64,000 nucleotides of DNA from Harmothoe impar (GCA_947462335.1 OX381715.1:37858650-37922649); one strand, 5' to 3'; positions 1-11,800 are shown, counted from the stretch's first letter. Notes: generated by a model not told the origin, from the letters alone. Program-made: numbers and translations.

Positions 1-74
1 TAGATGGATGGTCGATACTAGATTGTGCGTTAAGTGAATTGGATCCTTAGATACACACTTCAAATATCTAAAGT

Positions 75-848
75 TTAGCTTAAGGTGACTGGACCCCACC
101 CAAGATAAGCTAAGTATGCAGCTTTCTGCACATATATGAACATGTAGTTCTTCCAGAAGACTTCAGGTGGACCTCTGTCTCTGATTGTCATACTTTCATG
201 TATGGTCCAAAATGTCTTATAAAGCTTGACTTGGGGGTTGATCCCTGAATCTCCTGTATTAGAGTCAGATGGCCGAAAATGATTTACTTTTAGACTATAG
301 CATCTAGCCAAATTAAAGTTAATTCTACTGTAATTGTCAGTTTCCAGAATGAAGCCACTCCAGCTGACAGTCACACTGTAAGGGGTCCCTCTAGGAGGAC
401 TTGTGGCCTTGGCTGCATGTCCGTCAAAACACATTCTCACTTAACTCCCTCAGGTTATTGTCAGTCAGGTTCAACATTCTGAGGCCCTTAAGCTCTGCCA
501 GTTGACCCACAAGTTGTGTTATATCATTACATGAAACATCTATCTGTGCCAGGGTATCTGATGTTCCAAATTCTACATATTGGATCCTTTTACAGCTAAG
601 ATCAAGGGTCTTCAGAGTATTTAGCTCTAGAATCACTTGGGGAATAGCTGTTATGGTATTTCGACCTAACCTCAAATTCTCCAGATTGTTTAATGTGTAT
701 TCCTTAATGAGATTTAGATTTAGCAGGGCTCATCAAGCAGGCTAATATTGGGCAATTTCGGGAGAAGCTTCAGTTTGGATAATCTGCATTTAATGCTGCA
801 GATAGTAAAGACCTCATTTCGTTCTGATTTGCAGAAGCAGATAATAGC
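75..848 (-). pseudogene. Leucine-rich repeat (LRR) receptor-like gene fragment, frameshifted, with LRRCT cap
   Basis: On the minus strand, 848 down to 424 reads as leucine-rich repeats after an AG acceptor-like site (tttttag at about 849-855). A Cys-rich lead-in (CFCKSERNEVFTIC) is followed by LSKLKLLPKLPNISLLD, then a frame change near 722-740. Repeats such as NLENLRLGRNTITAIP, LKTLDLSCKRIQ and LRMLNLTDNNLREL follow. The same frame then meets a TGA near 424 and a TAG near 391, yet still encodes DPLQCDCQLEWLHSG at about 345-389. That is the CDC signature of an LRR C-terminal cap. A second frame change near 345 restores a plausible continuation with ARCYSLKVNHF. LRR ectodomains with such caps belong to secreted or membrane recognition proteins (Toll-like, Slit/LRRC families). 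The exact family cannot be told, and no membrane segment or TIR domain is seen. Two stops and two frame changes indicate a decayed gene; sequencing error is less likely. Confidence 0.75.
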
Positions 849-1280
849 CTAAAAAGTTTGTCGTAGATTGCTTGGATTCTGATTTAATAAGCAATAAGAA
901 AATGCCTGTACACAGACTCAAACCACCAATATATACCGATTGAAATACCCATGTGCCAATATACATCACACCCAAATGCTCATATTACATGATGAGATAC
1001 CTTTGTGAGAAGTAAAAAATGTATACCTAAAGGGGTCAATAATATCACTCTGATGGAACACATGCATTCATTCTAGACTTGTTCTGGGAGAGATTTATAA
1101 TCTCATACGTGAGTGGACACTGGCTCCCCATCAGGCAGTACTTAAAATCAGACTTATTTACTTATTACTACACGTGTAGGCCTCTCACTCTGCGATACAC
1201 ACATAGGTGAGATGTGATGGATTACCTGCAAGACACGCATGCTAATATCATGTCCAGTGGTTAACAACGTTGACATTGTG
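849..1280. other. Unassigned sequence upstream of the LRR relic
   Basis: AT-rich sequence with no coding signal or repeat I can recognise. On the minus strand it lies upstream of the LRR exon, so any intron or promoter of that relic would be here. Confidence 0.5.
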
Positions 1281-1283
1281 TTC

Positions 1284-1500
1284 AGAGAGAGAGAGAAAGA
1301 AAGAAAGAAAGGAAGAAAGAAAGAAAGAAAGAAAGAGAGAGAAAGAGGAAGAGGAGAGAGAGGTAAGATTATAGAGTTTGACAATTGGAGGAGAGGAGAG
1401 ATGAGAAAAAAGGAAAGAAATAACTGTATACAAGGGATAGCAGGAGAATAGCAGAGGGAGATGAGGGGAGGAGGGACAGCGAAAGAGAGGGAAGCGGTAG
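1284..1500. repeat. GA-rich simple repeat (GAAA)n/(GA)n
   Basis: About 1284-1365 is GAGA/GAAA/GGAA repeats, followed by a purine-rich run to about 1500. The open frames across it (Ser/Phe/Leu-rich on one strand, Arg/Lys/Glu-rich on the other) are products of the simple sequence and not genes. Confidence 0.85.
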
Positions 1501-1705
1501 AAGAAACTATTTCTCTACTCTTTTTTTTTGTTTTGTATTTGAAGTGTGTTTGACTCTCTATTATAATCAAAAGCATTGATGTTAGGAGCCAGATAGCCCT
1601 GTACTCATTCAATCTTAATATCTACCCTTTTCCCCTTGACGTTTTGGTATAGATAGGAAATCATCTGTAGTGATACCTGTATCCATCATATTCCTCTATG
1701 TTGTT

Positions 1706-1956
1706 TTAACCATTTAATGATGCATGTCGGTAGAAGATGACATATGATGGCATGATGCACCAATACAGCCCCGGCGAGTAACTCACTGGTGCTACATTGG
1801 TGCATCATGCCGACCCTATGGGGGTGTCTAAATCGTGTATTGTGAGCATGATGCTTGAATGCAGCTCAGGTGAGTTACTCACCAGTGCTGCATTTATCCA
1901 TCATAACGACAAAAGTCATGATATATTAATGCATTATTCCATCCCCAAAGGGTTGA
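1706..1956. mobile_element. MITE-1 copy, TTAA-flanked (piggyBac-like non-autonomous)
   Basis: The left end is TTAA followed by a degenerate CCATTTAATGATGCATG, and the right end is CCCCAAAGGG followed by TTGA. The interior holds the family's hallmark GCAGC..GGCGAGTAACTCACTGGTGC palindromes and several GGTGCATCATGCCGACCC-like stretches. Better copies at 8982 and 31091 show the consensus end CCCTTTAAGGACGGCATG. A TTAA target and CCC/GGG termini are typical of piggyBac-type transposition. The assignment is inferred from ends only. Confidence 0.65.
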
Positions 1957-3234
1957 ATTGCTGGCCTCAGGAGAACTAGTGTCCAATTTTCTATATAATA
2001 TGACACAAAGGACTAATCTTCAACCATAAAAAAAAATATATTTATATCTAACCCCCATCTCCCTTCTGTAGATGAATTGCCTAGCTCTAAATTGCCTATG
2101 AGAATTAATCAGTTGTTTTTTTACCATGGGAAGTCAGCCTATGGATTTGTATAATTAGATTTTTCATCAATCATAGGGAGGCACATCGAGAGGGTATGAG
2201 ACTGTACACCCCTTGCCATTAGAGCCAGATATTCATAATATCCATTTATTAATGTGTTTTTATCATGTACCTCAGATGATCACACCTCAAGTGTCTGTTT
2301 GTCATGGTGATGCATCTATTCGTCATATCAACTTGGTCTTCCGTCTGGGATCAGGTAGTTGCCATCAGAAATGCGGAATTATTTCATGGGACCCACATCA
2401 GCCTAGTTGAATTTGATTGAGATTACACCATATCCATATACTGATCAGATCTAATGAAGGGCCCTTTTGTGAGAGACAAAATTCGATGTTTCTAAAAGCT
2501 GTTTTCCTTTCCAGAGCCTATGTATGTGAAAGACTAGTATCTTGTCAGTGATGAATGCACTTGGTGAATCTTGTTTATTACCTATCATCAGGAAGGTAGT
2601 GATTTATGATGATATCTTTCACCATAGAGAAAAGATATCTTTGGGGAATCACCACTTGCCGTTCTATCATAAGCCAGATAAGTCGTATACATTGTATCAT
2701 ATGCATAAATCGTTTGCATGGTGGATACTATGCGTTATATAGACCTTCATACGGTATCATAATTCATGTGATTTAAAATCCTCTACAATATATAACAATT
2801 CGATATACAATCTTTTCTAATTTAGACAGAAGCATTTCTTTTTCGGAATGGTTGAAGTTAGGTATGACTGTGTGCATTGAAATAAATACTTACTATCAAT
2901 ATACAGCCAGCTAGCATATAATATCTGAAACTACATTTATTACATGTAAACTGGTTAATATATTTGCCTTGTATATTGATTTCAAATTAAAAAGAAATAT
3001 TCAGAACATGACAGAATGACATTGAGAAATGGTCAGATTATACTAAGATCAAACGGGTTTCAAATGTTACAAAAACTGATATGGATACCGTCTCCAATGT
3101 AAATATGGTATATATCATGTTCTATATTACTTCTATGAATTATTATTCTGTTATTGAATTCTAGCTTTCATTGGGGGCACTATTTATTTAGCAAAGTATT
3201 TGACTGGCCAGTAAATCATCTGATTATAAAATGT
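1957..3234. other. Unassigned AT-rich non-coding sequence
   Basis: No coding signal, inverted repeat or known repeat family is recognised here. Short open frames lack any domain signature. Confidence 0.5.
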
Positions 3235-3550
3235 TAACGTATATATACAACCAGCTATTTTGATCTAGCAATCCTTACTGCTGCTATTCTCCTCCCACTA
3301 AAACCTTTCTGGAACTGTTTCTAACTGCAGTCTTCCATATTGATCATTAGTATCTAGATTGAGCCCTACTTAAGATCTCAATTAAGATAACTAAGAAGGG
3401 CCCCTCAATTAGAAGGACAGATGGATACTAACAGGTGTAGGAGTAGATGGGTAACCATAGCAACCATCTACTAAAGATGGTGTCTTATGGGACATGCCAC
3501 CATTAGATGTCATCTGGGTTAATACATCTGAACAGAGGTATCTGCTACTG
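3235..3550 (+). repeat. Direct duplication block, copy 1 (pair at 5925-6240)
   Basis: Matches 5925-6240 in order and orientation. Both start near CCAGCTAT..GATCTAG, run through GATCA(T/C)TAG and GTAACCATAGCAACCAT, and end near CTGAACAGAGGT(A/G)T. The conserved GTAACCATAGCAAC is an RFX X-box-like palindrome. The spacing is about 2.7 kb. The copies have diverged substantially. Confidence 0.8.
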
Positions 3551-3607
3551 TAAATGATCATGTATAAGCCTCACTCGCATATTAGCTGCACCTGGATAAA
3601 TTATAAT

Positions 3608-3807
<200 letters not shown>

Positions 3808-4143
3808 AGCCATTCATGAAAGATTAAATAAACTGTCAAAATGATGCCTGATAGAAACAAATCTGATTTCATATATGACACCGCATTATAAAAGTTGCAG
3901 GAGTTCTTTTGTTATTTGTTCTAAGTACCCTACATCATCCTCAACCCAAAGGCCAAAAGACTTATGGATGGTCTCATCTATTGTTGTAAATAATAGTAGT
4001 AAAAGTATTGTCATTTTTAAAAACTCTGTCTTCAGCTCTTTTTTAATTAATAGTGTAACTTTTTAAGTGGTTTTGGGCAATTAAAAAAAGTGTTTTAAAA
4101 TTCAACCAAAAAGCAAGTAAGGCTACATGTAGTTTTAAATACA

Positions 4144-4380
4144 AACAACAGCAGCATGGCCTCTACCCCCCTCTTGGGATCGGTGTCAGACTCTAACCCT
4201 GGGGTTGTGAGTTCGCCCCTTGGCCAGTCTACCTGTCACAGTTAAATTACCTACTGCTCTATAGGGGAGCCTGCACGTCAGATGTGCAGAACACGTCACA
4301 ATGGAAGCGTTGACGATGATATGCAACCACCTTGATAATGATATGTGGTAACTAGCATAGCAAAGTCTACAATTAGGAAT
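4144..4380 (+). mobile_element. Possible tRNA-derived SINE-like unit
   Basis: A B-box-like GGTTGTGAGTTCGCCCCTT occurs about 60 bases into the unit, in the position expected for a tRNA-derived head. A body follows without coding capacity. A convincing A box is not visible, so the call is tentative. Confidence 0.35.
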
Positions 4381-4564
4381 TAACTTTCCCGTCAGAGCTA
4401 TTCGTTCAAATTTTACCTGGGATGATTAATGATGTCAACCTTCTCTATGACAGAGGGCCTGCCAAGACTTCAATGAATAAATAGGGTTTCCCCCAATGTG
4501 ATTGGACCTTTATTTGTGATATAATAACTAAACATCCATGGAACTCTGTCCTAGACTTAGTGAT

Positions 4565-4640
4565 CGATTGGCTAATGCCGTAAATCTGAACTGTAAGTGG
4601 TGGTGTTGTATATAGATGAAAACTGCGTAATCCAACCTCT
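4565..4640 (+). promoter_or_regulatory. CCAAT/TATA-like block, copy 1
   Basis: CGATTGGCTAATGCCGTAAA (inverted CCAAT box) is followed about 40 bp later by GTTGTATATAGAT (TATA-like). The same pair recurs at 11251 and 17512, where a splice-bounded 49-nt segment lies downstream. No such segment was found downstream of this copy. Confidence 0.45.
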
Positions 4641-5298
4641 GATGGTTTTGGCAACTTGAAACTCCAAGAGCAACCTACAAACACAGCCACCACACCCTCC
4701 AGGGGGAGGGATCAGAGAGGCCTGGCCATCACCGATGCAAATAGAAACGGAGGAACGGGCAGAATCTAAAACCCACAGGAACAAAGAAAAATGAATCAAA
4801 GGGAAGGCGTTAGTCATGAGGGAGCTCCGAAGTCTAAGCTTCAATTCCCACATTCAGGGTATTCAGGATCATTACCGGACTCTCTTGTGAAATATGAAAT
4901 CAGAATTTTTTAACCATCAGAAACAGGCCATGAATATGTGGCATCACTGTAGACAGAGTTTCTGCTAGTGTGAAAATTAATCAAACGGTTCCAAACTTCC
5001 TTTGATCTAGTCCGTGTCTGTCTGGTATCTTAGAACAGAGAAAGGTGCAGTGATGTCATCTAATATTTATTAGAATTACTAAAGAGTGCTATTCACACAA
5101 CGCCATCTAGACAGGTAAAAGAAAGGTATGCAGGGAGTACACTGATATTCTCCATGCTCTATTGTATGCCTATATATATATATAGAATCCTAGTACGATG
5201 GGGTATAAAAATTGATATGGGTACCTTCCCCTATCTCCCCCATACACCACATTAGCCTTCCTGTCTCCTCCCATGGTAGTGCTAATAGCACCCACCCA

Positions 5299-5562
5299 CA
5301 CTGAAAAAGTAAACTTGTCTCCAGACTCGTCTAAGTGACTATCATAGAATAAACGAGGCAAAAGTTGTCTAACTTATCAGGTTACCATCCCACAAATTAA
5401 ACCTGGAGCTGGCAAATGTCAGGTTTTGGGCTGGCAGATGCCAAGTTGGTCTTCTATCTCCAGTTAAAAGACCCACTTCCGTGTCACTTAGACGAGTTTT
5501 TGACTTGTTTATTTTACGATCGTCACTTTGAAGAGTCTGGAGACAAGTTTACTTTTTGAGTG
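5299..5562. mobile_element. Foldback/MITE element, 264 bp
   Basis: Terminal arms of about 40 bp are inverted copies: CACTGAAAAAGTAAACTTGT at the left and ACAAGTTTACTTTTTGAGTG at the right. They continue through CTCCAGACTC and AAGTGAC. A partial copy of the family lies at 57101-57241. No open reading frame is inside. Confidence 0.8.
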
Positions 5563-5924
5563 CATACCCCATATCCAGCACCCAGTCCTGTCATGCTCCA
5601 GTGGTCCCCAATTTTACACCCCACTGCCTGCCATAATTGTGGATATTGAGCTGGTGTATTCATGTCTGTGGTTTTCTACCTATAGCTCCTGATTGGAAAA
5701 GCACTATCCAACATCATGTAGATTATATCGTCACCTCAGTGAGAAAGGTCATAACTGAAAATGTTTCAAACTCAGTGGAGAAAGGTCTTAACTGCTTAAA
5801 GCTTGTCTTGATCATGTGACCATGGTTACTATTCAATATGACTGTTGTGTTATGACATATGGCTAGATATGATCTAGGGATATTGTACATGAAGACGAAA
5901 TTCGACCCCTGCTGATCCTATACA

Positions 5925-6240
5925 TGTTAACATATGTAAAACCAGCTATCTCGATCTAGTTGTCCTCCACTGCTGTTCTCCTGTTGGACTGCCATTTATA
6001 ACCACCCAAGCTGTCTCTGATAGCAGGATTTGTATTGATCACTAGCATCAGCATTGAGTCCTACTTATGATCTTAATTTAGATGACTAAACATGGGTTTC
6101 TCATGTTGCAGCCCTAATGGCAAATATGTGCTAATAGGTGTAGAAATAGATGTGTAACCATAGCAACCATTTACTGCAAATTACATGTTATTAGATATCA
6201 TCCAAGGGAATAAAACTGAACAGAGGTGTTTGCTATTAAA
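5925..6240 (+). repeat. Direct duplication block, copy 2 (pair at 3235-3550)
   Basis: Second copy of the 3235-3550 block, in the same orientation, including the shared GTAACCATAGCAACCATTTACT stretch (X-box-like). Confidence 0.8.
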
Positions 6241-7032
6241 TAGGCAATCTAAGACTGCCTCGTTATAGACTGCCTAATATTACCGAGGGTCCCTCCATGA
6301 TCATGAGTTTCCAACAGTCACCCCTTATGCTGCGATGAACCATCCATCAGAAGATAATTTTCTTGAAAGAAGAAAAGGACTCTGTTATCTGAGCTTCCCA
6401 ACCTTCTACTGATGCAATGTCTACTCTCCACATGTTCTACATTCACTATTTGAATAATGCATCAAGATGTTGCGGATGATAAGCAGCTGATAAGAGTTAT
6501 TAATTTCAGTAAGTTCTGAGTGATATATGGTACATTGTCTAAACAAATCTTTTGAAAGATTTAGTACTGACACTCCGTGAGGATTCTTTGGATTGATACA
6601 TAGTACCTGTACGTGAAAGCCACATTTGTAATTCCGACCTCTGCCCTTCTTCCCCTCTAAAATACATTGCCTACCCCAAAAATAGTTTATGATGCTACCT
6701 TATGAAATATGCAGAGATATCTGGGGGTGCCACAATCATGTTTTTGGAACGAGTCCCTGTGGTGTCATACAGGACAAGGGGTGGCGTGTATTAAGATATG
6801 GTTCTCACCCAATGTCACATCTCATGCATTTATTGTTATAGCCAATGTGTACGGTTACCCATAAAGGATGTAGGGTAGATTGACCTAGAGTCTGACACAT
6901 ACCATGTGATGGACACTTGAATTTGTACTGATTCAAACATCCTAATGTATTCATTTATGAATAATGATAAAGTTTTAGTGCCACCTTTTCCAAACATCAC
7001 CAATAAAAGTCTCATCATACAGGAGACATATC
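6241..7032. other. Unassigned non-coding sequence
   Basis: No repeat family, domain-bearing frame or RNA gene is recognised. Confidence 0.5.
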
Positions 7033-8561
7033 AGTGTCTGTCTCAGGGTACACCTGGGCACATTGAACCACATGCTCTCTTTGCTATTCCTTTGGGAATT
7101 TTCTAGCAGTTTGCCTACCATATTACCCCTTATATAGACAGTTCAGAGCAGCAACATCATGTTTATTTTGGGATGCTGAGGAGAAGCTCAGACAACATGA
7201 AAGATTTTAGCCATTGAAAGTAAGACTTTGCAATTGTTAAACTTTTTTTCTCGTGCTGTTACAAAGCATTGCTGGCCTAAGATCTCTATGGAGGTCAAAG
7301 TATATATCTGAATGCTTGCATAGAACCTGATTTTTATCCTGAAGGTGTTATGTAATTTGAATTAAATCAACCTTATCTATGATGATCGGCATGGGGTACA
7401 TTGAACCACAAAAATTGGGGCACCTTGAACCATGCTCAAAGTACCCAAATCTTTGTCCTAAAGGACTAGTTCCATTATTTAGCACATACATACCTTTGCA
7501 ATGCATAGAGGGACAAAGTATCACCACTTTTCACCAGCGGGCAGAATCTTTTAACCCATTGAGGGCGAATGTCGATTATAAACAACATCCATCCCTGGCC
7601 GGATGTCGATTATTTACTACACCATGTAGGGCCGGATGTCGATTATAATTGACTTAACTCTATGGGATTTTGGAAACCCCCGGCCCCTGGGGGGAAAAAA
7701 TTATAAAAATCCGGCCCCCTGGCTAGAATAATTTTTTCTTGGCCGGCCTCAATGGGTTAAGGTTCCCTTGTCAGCTTGTAGGAAATAGATGAGATGATAT
7801 TGCTCAGTTCCATCTCTGGGTCAACCATAGGCTAACCCAACAGGTAGGCCTATGGGTTAAACCACCCATAGTTCATTGGAATTAAGGCACACAGAAAGAA
7901 ACACAATATTAATATACACTTTGGTTATACAAGTACAATAGAATACATCTTTTGTTAGTTGTGATAATAAATTATTTAATAGCATATTCATAGTGTATTT
8001 ATTCTCAGATGTATCATTTTTCAGAAGCAGAACAACCTGTTCTATCATAAAAGAATATAATTAAAGATGTATATGGCATGTGCGAATGGCAGCAATCCTC
8101 TGAAGGTGGTCTATATTAACCTAAAGGAAAATTTGTAAGGCTCTAACCCAGTGACTAAACTGGAAGCTATAATTTAATGACTTGAATGCATTAGATATGT
8201 ATTTTTCATATTTAATCCTATGCAAAAGTAACAACAGCAAGTATTTCCACCTTAACTTTCAATAATAAATCCATATTGCTGATTGTTTGAACCATTCAAG
8301 ATATGTGGTTCAAGGTGCCTCAGTGGGTGGGTCAACCTGCCCAGGGTATGGGGCACATTGAACCACCCAAAGATTTTATTTTCAAAAAATTAAAAGAAAT
8401 ACAACAAATGACCATACTTGTTTTGCCATGGGTCATCATATAGCGCAATGATATAAGGTAACTGCTAGATAAAAAATCAAAGTTCAGATGACCTTGATAA
8501 AGTCAGAAAAAAAAGAAAATGTGCATAAGTGGCTCAACGTGCCCCTCTCTCCCCTATACGT
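7033..8561. mobile_element. Degraded terminal-inverted-repeat element, about 1.5 kb
   Basis: The left side has GGGCACATTGAACCAC (7052). The right side ends GTGGCTCAACGTGCCCCTCT (8531 onward), an imperfect inverted match. The same motif recurs inside, in both orientations (about 7389, 7417, 8306, 8353), so the ends carry subterminal repeats. No transposase is visible. A TTAA-flanked MITE (7551-7760) sits inside as a later insertion. The outer boundaries are approximate. Confidence 0.5.
7551..7760. mobile_element. MITE-2, TTAA-flanked (piggyBac-like non-autonomous), 210 bp
   Basis: Both sides carry TTAA. The terminal repeats are CCCATTGAGGGC at the left and GGCCTCAATGGG at the right. Internally, (G)CCGGATGTCGATTAT-type units recur three times. 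It is distinct from MITE-1 in sequence but has the same TTAA/CCC architecture. Confidence 0.75.
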
Positions 8562-8981
8562 CCGACTCATGGTGAGTCTACCCTATGGGGCCATTATTAC
8601 CTCAGCTAGGTTAGAAATACCACAGCTCATCATGAAGGGAGACAATTCTGCACCTTCGGATATTTGAAATATGCATCATTTCATTTTACCTTCAGTTAAG
8701 ACTAAACAATAATTATGTCTACTGATCTTATTCTTTACTAGACCTGGTTACATTTTGAATCTGTGTGGATACAGTTACAATCCCAACAATATTGATCATT
8801 TTGGATTTAGCACTCTGGCCAATGTATTGATATAAGTCTGCCTATAGAAAAATCATTCTATATAGATAGAACTAACCAGTATAGAATATCTGATTTCACA
8901 TTGTTTTTGATTGTGAAACGTATTGAATAATTAAGCGTAAAACTGGGGTAAGCATAGAATATACTTTATATCTACATCTAC

Positions 8982-9185
8982 TTAATCATTTAAGGACGCA
9001 TGTCACTTAACAATGGCATATGTCGTCATGATGCACCAATGCAGCACCGGGAGTATCTCAACCCCATCAGCATGATGCAGTGCTGCCGAGTTACTAGCCA
9101 GGGCTGCATTCATGCATCATGACGACTAAGGCATGACGACTAAGGCATAATGCGTTAAGGTATCATGCCGTCCTTAAAGGGTTAA
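8982..9185. mobile_element. MITE-1 copy with intact TTAA ends
   Basis: The left end is TTAA followed by TCATTTAAGGACGCATG, and the right end is CATGCCGTCCTTAAAGGG followed by TTAA. The interior carries GATGCACCAATGCAGCACC and AGGGCTGCATTCATGCATCA. A short internal direct duplication (gcatgacgactaag) is present near 9120-9145. Confidence 0.8.
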
Positions 9186-9733
9186 GTGAAAAAATAGAGC
9201 TGGAGGTGGACTATAACAGACTAGGGCTGAGTGGTGCCCGAGGAGCAATGGGCGACTTCCTGAGGACTAGGGTGCTGTCTGAGTGACCACTATCCTACAG
9301 GCTACAGCTCTGTTGTCTGTACCACAGCAATGGATAAGAGGTATAGACAGAAGTAAAGGTGAAAGTGGACATAATAAACCGGACGCATAAACAAGTCTGC
9401 TATAAAGGGCGGTACTTTCAAAACAACTATTTTCTCTTGAACATGTAACATACTCAACCTTAGAAGATTGATTGTGAAACCATTAAATACAAAATTCAGC
9501 TACTGCTGATGTCATCAGCTTTTATTCAATGACGTCAGCATGCTCATTCACACAGGTCCTGCCTCAAGACCTTGTTGATAGGATGACCTTTCAGTTCTCA
9601 ATATAACGATTTAATGTAACAATGGAGTCTTTGTTATAGTTCTTCTATATATACCATACCTCATCCAACCGCCCACCACTCCTACCACATCCACCTCTTC
9701 TATATCCTCACCTATGACATTACACCAACAGTA

Positions 9734-9972
9734 AGGGCCAATTGAGGTTACAGGGTGACACAAAAAGTAGAGAAGTCCTTTCCGATAAACACATTCCCCT
9801 TGGCAGTGCATCGATCTTGACTCCTTACAGTGAGGACTGGTGGAGGGATATAGCATCCGATGGCTGTGTAAGCCGGCTGAATATAGTCCTGGTCCCAGGG
9901 GAGAAGTTTAATACACAGCTCTGAAATGATTATAAACTTAAACCTAAAAGCAAGCAGAGTGTTGAGAACATA
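9734..9972 (+). repeat. Repeat R, copy 1
   Basis: Begins GGGCCAATTGAGGTTACAG and continues through ACACAAAAAGTAGA, the GTGCATCGATC segment, GAGGACTGGTGGAGGGATAT and GCCGGCTGAATATAGTCC. Seven further copies lie at 23291 (minus), 32132, 43490, 45345, 47383, 52590 and 54205. No terminal repeats, tRNA-like boxes or coding frame are seen. The family is unnamed here. Confidence 0.8.
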
Positions 9973-10526
9973 CACTTTTCTATTAATTCACTATTTTCTC
10001 TAATATTCTATTCCAAATTCCAAATTTGATTTCGCAGGTGATTTGCACCTTTTAAAGATACTTAACACAATCTATGCATAAAGCACCTGGTGGCAAAAAA
10101 TGTAACTACCTAAAACCATGATATTTGCAGATTTCCCCCAGTTATATGTCATGATCTGCCTTTATCTGCCATTAAAGTGCCACACCTAAGCATTCTACTC
10201 ATCCTGATCACTATATTTCCTACTTGCTATGCCCATAGGCTCATTCAGTGAATATTATTAGAAATTATTTTGATTAATTCAGAATGATTTCATTTTGCCC
10301 GTGACCCCCTATTTTCTTGTTTTCAACATTTTTCTAATGACCATATAAATACATATCTGATTTTTCATTGAGATATTGTTGGGGGAGTTCTTTCTATATG
10401 GAAAAATGTAGAAAAATATGCCTATAATGTGATGCACCCAGATCAGAATGTATACTCTCCCGAAGGCAAATTAATTCCACGACATGGCATTTTTTTCGTT
10501 TCTTTGTGTTCCACACACATCAGGCG
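9973..10526. other. Unassigned non-coding sequence
   Basis: Nothing recognisable; AT-rich. Confidence 0.5.
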
Positions 10527-10640
10527 TATCCCAATGGGCACAAAATTCAGTTCAACATTGAATCAACGTTGAATCAATATTGAATCAACATTGACAACCA
10601 GTTATCAATGTTGATACAATGTTCTGTGCCCACTGGGATA
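10527..10640. mobile_element. MITE-3 copy, CCCA(G)TGGGCACA ends
   Basis: Palindromic 114-bp element with left end TATCCCAATGGGCACAAAAT and right end TGTGCCCACTGGGATA. Between them are short iterations of ATTGAATCAACGTTGAATCA type. Same family as 13626-13733 and the half-copy at 15075-15140. Similar ends are known in MITEs of many animals. Confidence 0.8.
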
Positions 10641-11250
10641 CCCCTAAAAGTCAATTAGAAAGAATGTTGGTCGATCTATAATAAGTTAGACTGTGTTCAC
10701 TGGTACTTTTAATATAATGTCATGTTAAAAATAATCATGACAATATCTCTTGTTTTTTGATGTGTGAGAACTATCATATATATAAAGAGACATAGGAAAT
10801 ATATGAAAAATATATTACGGGTTACCATGACATTCCTAATGATTATGCATCATACTATATCCTTGTAAACATACATACAGCAAGTATCAGTAAACCAAAG
10901 TCATCTCTACGTCAATCAGTCTCATATGCCAGCCAAATACTCTGCTCTAGATCTGGATTAAGCTAGGCCCAGTATCAAAAAGTATGTTAGCCCTTTGCAT
11001 GAATAGGTTGAAGGGAATCAGATTATAGCCAGATGGAGGCAGGTGTACACAACTTTTGGAAGTCCCACGTATGCTACAGTCTAGAGGGTTTAGTGAGCAC
11101 ACTATTCTGGGAAAAGATATTGCATCTATCTGACTTTTACTGGTTTGTGTCTTGGTGAATTCCTGTAATGCTCACATTCCTGTCACATCCTCCAAGTGAT
11201 ACAACCACACTGACCCCTTTGCTAATCTTATCTATATGTATTAGTTAATA
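10641..11250. other. Unassigned non-coding sequence before tandem unit I-a
   Basis: No supported feature. Confidence 0.45.
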
Positions 11251-11400
11251 CGATTGGCTAATGCAGTAAATCTAAACTCTAACTGGGAGTGTTGTATATA
11301 GATAGGTGTATGCCGCATCATGAAGTAGGCTATGAATATAAGAGAGTCCCATGTGACTCATGAAACCTGCAACATCCTACCTCTGATTGTATCATATCAT
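11251..11400 (+). promoter_or_regulatory. CCAAT/TATA-like block, copy 2
   Basis: CGATTGGCTAATGCAGTAAA (inverted CCAAT) is followed 25 bp later by GTTGTATATAGATAGGTGTA. TATATAGATA is at 11295-11304. The next 100 bp are almost identical to the copy at 17512, including GAGAGTCCCATGTGACTCAT. This is the best-conserved part of the duplicated unit. Promoter function is inferred only from box order and conservation. Confidence 0.5.
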
Positions 11401-11588
11401 CTGATCACTATCGGGGAGGGTGAAACAAGGGTAAGGGCAGTGGAAAAAGAGCGTGATAAATGAGAGAGAAAAGGGGAAGCTAAGGGGGAAAAGGCTCAAG
11501 TTGGTTGGGAAAGGGGATGGAGATGGAATCAAGATGGAGCCAGGATTAAAAGGAGCAAGTGAGGGAGAGGGATTGTGGTATTGGCAAC

Positions 11589-11800
11589 TACAGTAAATTC
11601 CCATGTATAACCCGCGGGTTATATGCAAACCAAATCTCCAATGCTGTTTATACAATATTCTCAAAGTCTAGCGGTGGGTAATACGAAGGTTTTTTTTTAT
11701 AAGTATAGTACAGTATAAAGCGGCAGTTCTCAGACCCCAGGTGCGGGTTATATGATTCCTCCAATGTCAGGGTGTGGGTTTTACGCAGGAATTTACAGTA
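11589..11800. mobile_element. MITE-4, 212 bp, TACAGTAAATTCC ends
   Basis: The left end TACAGTAAATTCC and right end GGAATTTACAGTA are inverted copies with one mismatch. Inside the left arm is a perfect palindrome at 11606-11623 (TATAACCCGCGGGTTATA), and GCGGGTTATA recurs near the right end. It is inserted in unit I-a between the promoter-like block and the 49-mer. Confidence 0.75.

Noticed and set aside
75..440. Complete 121-codon minus-strand frame as a separate gene
   Set aside because: Its first half is a shadow of the LRRCT motif in another frame (CDCQLEWL), and only its later part continues the LRR relic. Treated as one broken gene.
1154..1612. 152-codon minus-strand frame rich in Ser, Leu and Phe
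   Set aside because: Its length comes from the GA-rich simple repeat, which lacks stops. No domain, no splice context.
4445..4853. Overlapping minus-strand frames of 82-93 codons
   Set aside because: No domain or codon-usage support. They overlap each other and the promoter-like duplicated block.
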